A stretch of 64,000 bases of DNA from Lamellibrachia satsuma (taxonomy: Eukaryota; Annelida; Polychaeta; Sabellida; Siboglinidae). Position numbers and translations under genes: made by a program. The DNA is taken from NCBI GenBank assembly GCA_033239005.1, contig BSQZ01000073.1, positions 1,952,501 through 2,016,500 on the forward strand. The letters are read 5' to 3'. Below the pieces are notes generated by a model that was not told where the DNA came from, did no database searches, and saw only the letters and a list, made by a program, of their open reading frames with translations. This document shows positions 46,101 through 55,396 of the stretch, piece after piece; position 1 is the stretch's first letter; each line of letters begins with the position of its first letter.

Positions 46101-49100
46101 TCCATATACAGTGACGTCTCAGTTGTTTGGTATTGCCCATATACAGTGACGTCTCAGTTGTTTGGTATTGCCCATATACAGTGACGTCTCAGTTGTTTGT
46201 TATTGACCATATACAGTGACGTCTCAGTTGTTTGGTATTGCCCATATACAGTGACGTCTCAGTTGTTTGGTATTGTCCATATACAGTGACGTCTCAGTTG
46301 TTTGTTATTGTCCATATACAGTGACGTCTCAGTTGTTTGGTATTGCCCATATACAGTGACGTCTCAGTTGTTTGGTATTGCCCATATACAGTGACGTCTC
46401 AGTTGTTTGGTATTGCCCATATACAGTGACGTCTCAGTTGTTTGGTATTGTCCATATACAGTGACGTCTCAGTTAATTGGTATTGCCCATATACAGTGAC
46501 GTCTCAGTTAATTGGTATTGCCCATATACAGAGACGCCTCAGTTGTTTGGTATTGCCCATATACAGTGACGTCTCAGTTGTTTGATATTGCCCATATACA
46601 GTGACGTCTCAGTTGTTTGGTATTGCCCATGTACAGTGACGCCTCAGTTGTTTGGTATTGCCCATATACAGTGACACCTCAGTTAATTGGTATTGCCCAT
46701 ATACAGTGACACCTCAGTTAATTGGTACTGCCCATATACAGAGACGTCTCAGTTGTTTGGTATTGCCCATATACAGTGACGTCTCAGTTGTTTGGTATTG
46801 CCCATATACAGTGACACCTCAGTTGTTTGGTATTGTCCATATACAGTGACGTCTCAGTTAATTGGTATTGCCCATATACAGAGACGTTTCAGTTGTTTGG
46901 TATTGCCCATATACAGTGACGTCTCAGTTGTTTGGTATTGCCCATATACAGTGACGTCTCAGTTGTTTGGTATTGCCCATATACAGTGACACCTCAGTTG
47001 TTTGGTATTGCCCATATACAGTGACGTCTCAGTTGTTTGGTATTGCCCATATACAGTGACACCTCAGTTGTTTGGTATTGCCCATGTACAGTGACGCCTC
47101 AGTTGTTTGGTATTGCCCATATACAGTGACACCTCAGTTAATTGGTATTGCCCATATACAGTGACGCCTCAGTTGTTTGGTATTGTACGTTTCAGTTGTT
47201 TGGTATTTCCCATATACAGAGACGTTTCAGTTGTTTGGTATTGCCCATATACAGTGACGTCTCAGTTGTTTGGTATTGCCCATATACAGTGACGTCTCAG
47301 TTGTTTGGTATTGCCCATATACAGTGACACCTCAGTTGTTTGGTATTGCCCATATACAGTGACGTCTCAGTTGTTTGGTATTGCCCATATACAGTGACAC
47401 CTCAGTTGTTTGGTATTGCCCATGTACAGTGACGCCTCAGTTGTTTGGTATTGCCCATATACAGTGACGCCTCAGTTAATTGGTATTGCCCATATACAGT
47501 GACGCCTCAGTTAATTGGTATTGCCCATATACAGTGACGTCTCAGTTGTTTGGTATTGCCCATATACAGTGACATCTCAGTTGTTTGGTATTGTCCATAT
47601 ACAGTGACACCTCAGTTAATTGGTATTGCCCATATACAGTGATGTCTCAGTTGTTTGGTATTGCCCATGTACAGTGACGTCTCAGTTGTTTGGTATTGCC
47701 CATGTACGGTGACGTCCGAGTTGTTTGGTATTGCCCATGTACGGTGACGTCTGAGTTGTTTGGTATTGCCCATGTACGGTGACGTCTGAGTTGTTTGGTA
47801 TTGCCCATGTACGGTGACGTCTGAGTTGTTTGGTATTGCCCATGTACGGTGACGTCCGAGTTGTTTGGTATTGCCCATGTACGGTGACGTCCGAGTTGTT
47901 TGGTATTGCCCATGTACGGTGATGTCCGAGTTGTTTGGTATTGTCCATGTACGGTGACGTCCGAGTTGTTTGGTATTGCCCACGTACGATGACGTCCGAG
48001 TTGTTTGGCATTGCCCACGTACAGTGACGTCTCAGTTGTTTGGCATTGCCCACGTACGATGACGTCCGAGTTGTTTGGCATTGCCCACGTACAGTGACGT
48101 CTCAGTTGTTTGGCATTGCCCACGTACAGTGACGTCCGAGTTGTTTGGCATTGCCCACGTACAGTGACGTCTCAGTTGTTTGGCATTGCCCACGTACAGT
48201 GACGTCTCTGTTGTTTGGCATTGCCCACGTACAGTGACGTCTCAGTTGTTTGGCATTGCCCACGTACAGTGACGTCTCAGTTGTTTGGCACTGCCCATGT
48301 ACAGATGTTTTTTTGCCTCATGAATGCATTGAATTGTTCCAGGGTGTGGTATAGAAAAGTGACCTCTGTATGTAAAATTGTAATCCCAGTGTCACTTTTC
48401 TATAACAATATGCCCATTGAATTGTGACCCCGTATGAAATTATGACCCCCGTCCTAAAAAATATGTTAAAAGTGGTTAGGAGTTTGGTGACACATCATAT
48501 TCATAACTGGGGTTAATTAGATAATAATTATTATGAAGTCGTTCACTGTTCACCCATACACACCATAGCTCCAGTGTGATATAGTAGTTACTTCTTGAAC
48601 TGAGCATTGCCATTGGTTAATCTTAATGCTATAGATGATATTAGTAATAATAACGAAGATTGTTAGATAGCATTCTATTAAAGAGAGGGTTAGACAGCTG
48701 CACTGTTAATCAAGAGGATTGACAGTGCAGATGCGACACTAAAATTTGTTGGTCCCTTCTGTCTGGTGTCTATGTCAAGGGAAATAAAAGGTCCCACACA
48801 CAGTAAACGTGTAACCTGTCATGGACTCGCAAGGTCAGTAATCTCTATGTTTACCTACCAATGGTGTGAATGACACAGCAATATTCTAGTCACATATTAT
48901 GTGACTAACACAGAGGCATGTGCTCAAGTGGAAAATTAACACAGAGGCATGTGCTCAAGTGGAAAACTAACACAGAGGCATGTGCTCAAGTGGAAAACTA
49001 ACACAGAGGCACGTGCTTAAGTGGAAAAAGAAGAGAAAAAAGCTAAAGCTGACAGAAGCCATGCTGTGTTACTGTTCAAATGTTTTTATTTAAGATATGC

Positions 49101-51175
49101 ATGACAATAAAATGCTTTGTCTTACAATTTCATGGAACAGGACACAATTATTTTACAATATATATTATTAAAACACACCATTGTTATTGAGTATGTTGTG
49201 ATGCTGTATTGTGTTTGTAGCTGTCTCATGCCATGTTGTGTTTGTAGCTGTCTCATGTCATGTTGTGTTTGTAGCTCTCTCATGTCATGTTGTGTTTGTA
49301 GCTGTCTCATGCCATGTTGTGTTTGTAGCTCTCTCTCTCATGCCATGTTGTGTTTGTAGCTCTCTCATGTCATGTTGTGTTTGTAGCTCTCTCATGCCAT
49401 GTTGTGTTTGTAGCTCTCTCATGTCATGTTGTGTTTGTAGCTCTCTCATGTCATGTTGTGTCTGTAGCTGTCTCATGCCATGTTGTATTTGTAGCTCTCT
49501 CATGTCATGTTGTGTCTGTAGCTGTCTCATGCCATGTTGTGTTTGAAGCTGTCTCATGTCATGTTGTGTTTGTAGCTGTCTCATGCCATGTTGTGTTTGT
49601 AGCTGTCTCATGTCATGTGTTTGTAGCTGTCTCATGTCATGTTGTGTTTGTAGCTGTCTCATGCCATGTTGTGTTTGTAGCTGTCTCATGCCATGTTGTG
49701 TTTGTAGCTGTCTCATGTCATGTTGTGTTTGTAGCTGTCTCATGCCATGTTGTGTTTGTAGCTGTCTCATGCCATGTTGTGTTTGTAGCTGTCTCATGTC
49801 ATGTTGTGTTTGTAGCTGTCTCATGTCATGTTGTGTTTGTAGCTGTCTCATGCCATGTTGTGTTTGTAGCTCTCTCTCTCATGCCATGTTGTGTTTGTAG
49901 CTGTCTCATGTCATGTTGTGTTTGTAGCTGTCTCATGCCATGTTGTGTTTGTAGCTGTCTCGTGTCATGTAGTGTTTGTAGCTGTCTCATGCCATGTTAT
50001 GTTTGTAGCTGTCTCATGCCATGTTGTGTTTGTAGCTGTCTCATGTCATGTGTTTGTAGACGTCTCATGTCATGTTGTGTTTGTAGCCGTCTCATGCCAT
50101 GTTGTGTTTGTAGCTGTCTCATGCCATGTTGTGTTTGTAGCTGTCTCATGTCATGTTGTGTTTGTAGCTGTCTCATGTCATGTTGTGTTTGTAGCTGTCT
50201 CATGCCATGTTGTGTTTGTAGCTGTCTCATGTCATGTTGTGTTTGTAGCTGTCTCATGCCATGTTGTGTTTGTAGCTCTCTCTCTCATGCCATGTTGTGT
50301 TTGTAGCTGTCTCATGCCATGTTGTGTTTGTAGCTGTCTCATGCCATGTTGTGTTTGTAGCTGTCTCACGTCATGTTGTGTTTGTAGCTGTCTCACGTCA
50401 TGTTGTGTTTGTAGCTGTCTCATGCCATGTTGTGTTTGTAGCTGTCTCATGCCATGTTGTGTTTGTAGCTGTCTCATGTCATGTTGTGTTTGTAGCTGTC
50501 TCATGCCATGTTGTGTTTGTAGCTGTCTCATGCCATGTTGTGTTTGTAGCTGTCTCATGTCATGTTGTGTTTGTAGCTGTCTCATGTCATGTTGTGTTTG
50601 TAGCTGTATCATGCCATGTTGTGTTTGTAGCTGTCTCATGTCATGTTGTGTTTGTAGCTGTCTCATGCCATGTTGTGTTTGTAGCTGTCTCATGCCATGT
50701 TATGTTTGTAGCTGTCTCATGTCATGCTGTCTCATGCCATGTTATGTTTGTAGTGGTATCATGCCATGTTGTGTTTGTAGCTGTCTCATGCCATGTTGTG
50801 TTTGTAGCGGTATCATGCCATGTTATGTTTGTAGCGGTATCATGCTGCATTGTTTTTGTAGCTCTCTCATCATTCATGCCACGTTGTGTTTGTAGCTCTC
50901 TCATGCAGTGTTGTGCTTGTAGCTGTCTTATGCTGTGTTGTGTTTGAAGCTGTCTCATGCGGTGTGTTTGTTGCCGTCTCATGCCATGTTGTGTTTGTTG
51001 CCGTCTCATGCCATGTTGTGTTTGTTGCCGTCTCATGCCATGTTGTGTTTGTAGCTGTCTCATGCCATGGCTGTTTGAGAACACGACATGTCCGCTGTGT
51101 AAGACGCCCATCAACCAGAGACGAGGGGCGGGGGAGTATGCCAGCCTCATGCCTGGCCTGGCCGTCGACCTGTGA
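37010..51175 (+). CDS. RNF24/RNF122-type transmembrane RING-H2 protein (whole gene, incomplete model)
   Basis: Small single-pass E3 ubiquitin-ligase-like protein. Exons found: 37010-37101, 38844-38895, 43114-43149, about 44209/44230-44290 and 51055-51175. The N-terminal membrane helix ends FCCYLYRLKRQ, as in vertebrate RNF24/RNF122 (CCYLIRLRHQ). It is followed by IVYRKQIKLPNE, like their YKQVILKE segment, and by a RING-H2 end: RPYDKVAVTQCNHAFHSR / CLMPWLFENTTCPLCKTPIN. Zinc ligands 3-8 are present with normal spacing. The first pair (C-x2-C-L) was not found: exon 3 (phase 0) cannot be joined in frame to exon 4, so a small exon is missing or the region is damaged by minisatellite growth. Introns hold a Penelope-like element and three large arrays. 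Confidence 0.75.
37102..38843. other. RING gene intron 1
   Basis: 1.7 kb, AT-rich, unique by eye. No element recognised. Confidence 0.5.
38844..38895 (+). CDS. RING gene exon 2
   Basis: 52 nt after gccatag. Completes the split Arg and codes LKRQGIKEAQLQLGFQQ, matching the basic/amphipathic segment after the membrane helix in RNF24/122. Donor CAACAG/gtgggt, phase 0. Confidence 0.72.
39030..39041. repeat. Target-site duplication of Penelope-like element, left
   Basis: aagaatagctac, repeated exactly at 41330-41341. Confidence 0.75.
39080..39469 (-). repeat. Inverted terminal copy, left arm
   Basis: Complement of 40939-41328 with only a few differences. Identity breaks at ccagaatgtgacc (about 39469/40939). 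Confidence 0.88.
39487..41244 (+). pseudogene. Penelope-like ORF: reverse transcriptase and GIY-YIG endonuclease
   Basis: One reading frame of about 585 codons interrupted by a single TGA at 40093. Motifs: KILPADKGRATVIM, PKFYGLPKVHKNN, PLRPIVSSIGS, SFDVTALFTSIPV, then after the stop KGAAMGSPVSPIVANLYME and catalytic WLRYVDDTF. The C-terminal GIY-YIG domain reads CGVVYDIQCPECDQHYIGET then ARTLGTRIKEH, with a GIY-YIG-like VVYDIQC...HYIGE pair and Arg. N-terminus missing. In-frame stop plus truncation make it non-autonomous. Confidence 0.88.
40939..41328 (+). repeat. Inverted terminal copy, right arm
   Basis: Native 3' end of the Penelope-like element, containing the endonuclease C-terminus and the terminal noncoding region. 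Pairs with 39080-39469. Confidence 0.88.
41412..42860. repeat. 52-bp minisatellite, about 28 copies
   Basis: Copies of acaaatatacagtggtgcca plus tgtgtacataaggagggcatgtatattcatgt. Several copies have 1-3 base deletions. Each contains tatacagtg, an acceptor-like motif also found in the 35-bp array and the 76-bp array at 53 kb. Confidence 0.95.
42861..43113. other. RING gene intron 2, 3' end
   Basis: Unique, ending in the acceptor ttttgtcctcag. Confidence 0.6.
43114..43149 (+). CDS. RING gene exon 3
   Basis: 36 nt between tgtcctcag and gtaagt, both strong splice sites. Codes IVYRKQIKLPNE, phase 0 at both ends, resembling the YKQVILKEKV segment of RNF24. Confidence 0.75.
43150..44137. other. 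RING gene intron 3; expected small RING exon not found
   Basis: I looked for the C-x2-C-L pattern in all frames and found none. One exon-like stretch (acceptor tatatccag, donor CTCAG/gtcatc, about 43743-43807) reads LCLQPPYLASLLHLSNVPRQ, without RING features. The intron is otherwise unique. Confidence 0.4.
44138..48300. repeat. 35-bp minisatellite spanning RING exon 4, about 115 copies
   Basis: Unit cccatatacagtgacgtctc plus agttgtttggtattg. Three diverged copies lie before exon 4 and the regular array (from about 44377) fills intron 4. Copy at 44210-44235 overlaps the start of exon 4. Most units carry the near-CRE TGACGTCT; others have tgacacct or tgacgcct. A 916-bp block (26 units plus a 6-bp insert) is duplicated (markers at 44881 and 45797). 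Units right of about 47.7 kb are a distinct subfamily with tacggtgacgtc. Confidence 0.95.
44230..44290 (+). CDS. RING gene exon 4: middle of RING-H2 (start uncertain)
   Basis: Frame reads VCRPYDKVAVTQCNHAFHSR, matching RNF24 KPRDELGICPCKHAFHRK. It supplies zinc ligands 3-5 (C, H, H). Donor CACAGCAG/gtcaga, phase 2, joins in frame to exon 5. The start may be 44209, 44219 or 44230; none joins exon 3 in frame. Confidence 0.6.
48301..48907. other. RING gene intron 4, unique part
   Basis: No feature recognised. Confidence 0.45.
48908..49028. repeat. 31-bp tandem repeat, 4 copies
   Basis: Copies of taacacagaggcatgtgctc plus aagtggaaaac. Confidence 0.92.
49209..51054. repeat. 27-bp minisatellite made from the exon 5 splice acceptor, about 68 copies
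   Basis: Unit tgttgtgtttgtag followed by ctgtctcatgcca. That is the acceptor of the last RING exon and its first 13-15 coding bases. The exon itself (51055) is the final partial copy. Long Cys-rich open frames across the array are by-products of the 27-bp period. Confidence 0.95.
51055..51175 (+). CDS. RING gene exon 5: end of RING-H2 and stop
   Basis: After gtttgtag. Joins exon 4 in frame to give HAFHSRCLMPWLFENTTCPLC, with perfect RING-H2 spacing H-x2-C-x10-C-x2-C. Ends GAGEYASLMPGLAVDL-stop (TGA 51173-51175). Confidence 0.85.
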
Positions 51176-52141
51176 TGCCGTTGGGGTCAGGGTTCACAGG
51201 GGCATGATGGTACAAGCGTTGGCCTTGTATGGTTAAAACAGGGCGTGGGAAGATACATGCTTTATAACTTTCTCTGCAATATCTATACATGAATTTACAA
51301 GTTTTTCAACAATACAAACCGAGAACCGGTTTCATGAAGCATTTATACAAACCTTCATACAAACGTTTACAATTTATGTAGTTCATAGTTACGTGCATTT
51401 GTTCAGAATACTCTTTATATTTTCTAGGATTGGTCTGATTTTCATAATATGATCAAACATTTGTATTAGTTCCTTCACATGGTACAAAACTTTTGTGAAA
51501 CAGCCCCTGGTCTGTGCCATCTTAATGTCACGTTGCTGCGTTGACCTCCCCACCTTTGTGAAACAGCCCCTGGTCTGTGCCATCTTAATGTCACATATTG
51601 CTGCATTGACCTCCCCAACTTTGTGAAACAATCCCTGGTCTGTGCCATCTTAATGTCACATATTGCTGCGTTGACCTCCCTACCTTTGTGAAACAATCCC
51701 TGGTCTGTGCCATTTTAATGTCACATGTTGCTGCGTTGACCTCCCAACTTCTGCATTGGTTTTGGATGATTTTACTTTTGCAAATTATTAAAATTAAATT
51801 AAAAAGTTAATTGTTACTGAGTTTGTGAACAGTTTACCTGTCGACACATCATGATGTTGTTATTCAAACTTTACCAGTTTGCTACTTGAGAGTGTTATTG
51901 CAGATGAATTATTATTATTTTTTTACTATATCAGCACACAAGTAACTGTAAATATTTTAGCACACAAGTAACTGTAAATATTTTAGCACTATTTTTAGCT
52001 GAAATATAAAGCACTAACAATTGCGTGCACACATATAATAAATACAAAAAACATTGGTGGATGAAACTTCAGCCAGGCAGTAGAACAATGATTTCATTGT
52101 TGCTATTTTAGTTGATTAATGCCAGTCAGAAGAAATGGTAG
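51176..52141. other. RING gene 3' UTR and spacer
   Basis: Contains a 65-bp repeat (separately listed) and an AATAAA at 52037-52042 that could be the RING-gene poly(A) signal. No further gene is seen. Confidence 0.4.
51488..51750. repeat. 65-bp tandem repeat, 4 copies
   Basis: Copies of tttgtgaaacagcccctggt plus a 45-base remainder ending gcgttgacctcccc. Confidence 0.92.
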
Positions 52142-52224
52142 GAGGAATTATCGTCGTCCTACCAGGACATCACCCTCATTAGTACTGATGAAGCCATCTT
52201 GGCAAGGTGGCAAAAGCTCTACAG
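52142..52224 (+). CDS. Exon-like sequence of an unidentified gene (A)
   Basis: 27 open codons reading EELSSSYQDITLISTDEAIL then ARWQKLY, with codon-like composition, between a possible acceptor (aatggtag) and a good donor (TACAG/gtaaat), phase 2. Not recognised. An in-frame TAG lies immediately before 52142, so the exon must start after it or the gene is broken. Confidence 0.45.
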
Positions 52225-52496
52225 GTAAATAAATATAAACCTTTGGGATATGTTAAAACTTTTGGATATATTAAAAACAATTGTTTGATCATGGTATGAG
52301 GAAGTATCGGATGCTGTCAGTGTGATCTGTGGTGCTTTAAAACTGGATTGTTTGTCTGATCAAGACTGATCATGTAAAGAAACATTTACATAAGTGATTT
52401 CTGTCCAACTATGTTATACAACGCAATGTCGCATGACATAATCGGACAAAAATCAGTAATATAAAAACCCTTGCATGAGTTGGTGTTGGAATGAAC

Positions 52497-52698
52497 ATGT
52501 CTGCCAGGGGGTGACGTGTAAAGGAACAGGTCTGCCAGGGGGTGATGTGTAAAGGAACAGGTCTGCCAGGGGTGATGTGTAAAGGAACAGGTCTGCCAGG
52601 GGGTGACGTGTAAAGGAACAGGTCTTCCAGGGGGTGACGTGTAGAGGAACAGGTCTGCCAGGGGGTGACATGTAAAGGAACAGGTCAGCCAGGGGGTG
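52497..52698. repeat. 31-bp tandem repeat, 7 copies
   Basis: Copies of aggtctgccagggggtgacg plus tgtaaaggaac, between exon-like sequences A and B. Confidence 0.93.
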
Positions 52699-52759
52699 AT
52701 GTGTCGGGTGCTTTGAGCAGTCCTTGCTAATTGTGAATGCGATATATGCATTGTTTTAG

Positions 52760-52839
52760 CTGTCATTTATTTGGAATGTTATGCTATTTGGTTGTTGTTT
52801 GCGCTTCCACAACCGGGCTGTGGATGCCTTACTTAACAG
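52760..52839 (+). CDS. Exon-like sequence of an unidentified gene (B), possible membrane helix
   Basis: Between ttgttttag and AACAG/gtatca. Joined to A it reads CHLFGMLCYLVVVCASTTGL then WMPYLTG, a plausible membrane segment. A second frame reads RFHNRAVDALLNR, so the frame is uncertain. Family not recognised. Confidence 0.35.
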
Positions 52840-52957
52840 GTATCACAGGATCCTTTTGAAATTCTAATATGTGATAATAACCATTACATTATTTTTTAGT
52901 CTTTAGATCGGGCAAATGTTTGTAGATAGATATTTATACTGTGTGCAGCATTTAGCT

Positions 52958-53200
52958 TTGTTGAACTCATTGTCTAACTTGTTATATATAGTCAATGTTA
53001 CCTTTCTTGTGTTTATACAGTGGCCAGCTAGCTCTGTTGAACTGATTGTCTAACTTGTTATATATAGTCAATGTTACCTTTCTTGTGTTTATACAGTGGC
53101 CAACTAGCTCTGTTGAACTGATTGTCTAACTTGTTATATATAGTCAATGTTACCTTTCTTGTGTTTATACAGTGGCTAGCTAGCTCTGTTGAACTCATTG
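52958..53200. repeat. 76-bp tandem repeat, about 3 copies
   Basis: Period 76 (ctctgttgaact at 53032, 53108, 53184). Each holds gtgtttatacagtggcc, an acceptor-like motif. Confidence 0.93.
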
Positions 53201-53471
53201 TTTAACTTATATATACTTTCTGTGCTGTTCAGTGTATTCATGTTCAAGTGTATACATAAATGTTGTGTGATCGTTTCGAAAAGAGTTCCATTTGTAGAGC
53301 ATTCATATGTTTATATCTTGTGTAACAAGATACTTCGGCTGTGTAACAACATACAATGTAAAAGAAATGTATTTGTAACAGAGAATACATGTTTCACCAT
53401 GTAAAATGCATATATGCATAATAAATATTTTAAGTTCATATCTGATGTCCGTAAATAAATATATTTGAAAC

Positions 53472-53709
53472 ACAATGTTGTCTGAGGTCGTACTGGAAGT
53501 GGACATTGATGATACAGTATGTTTACAATCTACTGTGTCCACTGCCTACACAATGTTGTCTGAGGTCGTACTGGAAGTGGACATTGATGATACAGTATGT
53601 TTACAATCTACTGTGTCCACTGCCTACACAATGTTGTCTGAGGTTGTACTAGAAGTGGACATTGATGATACAGTATGTTTACAATCTACTGTGTCCACTG
53701 CCTACACAA
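53472..53709. repeat. 78-bp tandem repeat, 3 near-perfect copies
   Basis: Begins acaatgttgtctgaggtcgt. The plus frame reads MLSEVVLEVDIDDTVCLQST then VSTAYT in every copy, with two differences in the third. No supporting splice sites or family. Confidence 0.92.
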
Positions 53710-54533
53710 TTGCCTATGTAGGTTGTCAGTGAAGACATTACATCTGTGGGCTGCCATCTCCTGTAATGAAATGTTTGCCGATCAGTTGAGCACTTTAATT
53801 ATCTTAACTTATCTAACTGGTTTTAACTTATCTTAATTTAGCTTTCTTACACATTTTACCATGTTGGTGCCTCTCAGCAGGTTTTTATCCGGATATACAG
53901 CATGTTATAAATGCATAATTTATTATTGAGGATGGAACACACTTAGGAATTCACTTAGCGAATGATGCTAACACAATAAGCAAAGCTATGCAGTGTCGTA
54001 CAGTTTAATGTGGTAGTCATACCAACTACGTATTTAATTTGTCTTATCTATAACATTGGACAGAAGGTGGTACTCCCTCTTCAAACGTGTGGGATAATTG
54101 TAGTTAAATTGAAACATAGTTTCTATATGGCAAACATGTTTGTTAACTGTTTCACACTGATGCCTTTATATCTCTTTAAGAAGACATTGCAGCTGATGAA
54201 AGATGTTTGATCATGAACAAACAATGTTACACTTTATACAACATTTGGAAGCTTGCCTTCGTGCGTCATGTGTGGCTGTGGGTGTAGTTGAAGTTGTTTC
54301 CAAACTTATCCTTGAATCTCTTTGCATCGAGGGAATTCATCGCCTCAGCCACTCGCTTCATGGAGCTCCTGTCATGACGCACACAATAGGTACAGACTGG
54401 ACATTTCCTATGTGCAGTGGAGACAGGCAGAACAAGAAGAGAGAATGCAAAACAACAGTTGGACTGTCAGAACTACTGAATGGCAACCCAGGAAAGGGAA
54501 AGAGCAAGAGCCAACATCCTGCAATGGATGGAC
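53710..54533. other. Spacer with possible coding pieces
   Basis: At about 54380-54460 a plus frame reads NRYRLDISYVQWRQAEQEER, charged and exon-like. Just right, ERERARANILQWMDKAW leads into the 51-bp array. Not recognised; could be an exon of the unidentified gene or an old transposon. Confidence 0.3.
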
Positions 54534-55190
54534 AAGGCCTGGGTGAAAGGTCTAAGGGAGAGCTACATCCTGCAGTGCGTGGACAAGGCCTGGGTGAAAG
54601 GTCTAAGGGACAGCTACATCCTGCAGTGCGTGGACAAGGCCTGGGTGAAAGGTCTAAGGGACAGCTACATCCTGCAGTGCGTGGACAAAGCCTGGGTGAA
54701 AGGTCTAAGGGACAGCTACATCCTGCAGTGCGTGGACAAGGCCTGGGTGAAAGGTCTAAGGGACAGCTACATCCTGCAGTGCGTGGACAAGGCCTGGGTG
54801 AAAGGTCTAAGGGACAGCTACATCCTGCAGTGCGTGGACAAGGCCTGGGTGAAAGGTCTAAGGGACAGCTACATCCTGCAGTGCGTGGACAAGGCCTGGG
54901 TGAAAGGTCTAAGGGACAGCTACATCCTGCAGTGCGTGGACAAGGCCTGGGTGAAAGGTCTAAGGGACAGCTACATCCTGCAGTGCGTGGACAAAGCCTG
55001 GGTGAAAGGTCTAAGGGACAGCTACATCCTGCAGTGCGTGGACAAGGCCTGGGTGTAAGGTCTAAGGGAAGGGCTACATCCTGCAGTGCGTGGACAAGGC
55101 CTGGGTGTAAGGTCTAAGGGAAGGGCTACATCCTGCAGTGCGTGGACAAGGCCTGGGTGTAAGGTCTAAGGGAAGGGCTACATCCTGCCG
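54534..55190. repeat. 51-bp minisatellite with coding-like unit, about 13 copies
   Basis: Unit gtggacaaggcctgggtgaa plus aggtctaagggacagctacatcctgcagtgc. One frame reads VDKAWVKGLRDSYILQC per copy. The last copies change gtgaaagg to gtgtaagg, creating a stop in that frame and a 5'-splice-like gtaagg. Confidence 0.9.
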
Positions 55191-55340
55191 TGTCGAAGCA
55201 CAGGACTGCCGTGTCCTTAAGGACTGCCGTGTCGGAGCAGGGACTGACATGTTGGAGCAGGGATAGCCGTGTCAGAGCAGCGACTGCCGTGTCAGAGCAC
55301 GGGACTGCCGTGTCAGAGCATGGGACTGCCGTGTCTACCC
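55191..55340. repeat. Short gactgccgtgtc repeat
   Basis: About seven degenerate 21-24 bp copies of ggactgccgtgtcagagcag. Confidence 0.85.
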
Positions 55341-55396
55341 AGTTTAAGCTTCGGAACAAAACTAAACAGGTAATATGTATTTTTAATAAGACCATG

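Noticed and set aside
49350..50895. Cys-rich frames (CLMPCCVCS repeats) as a metallothionein-like gene
   Set aside because: Derived from the 27-bp repeat of a splice acceptor. Only possible use is alternative splicing into the RING exon.
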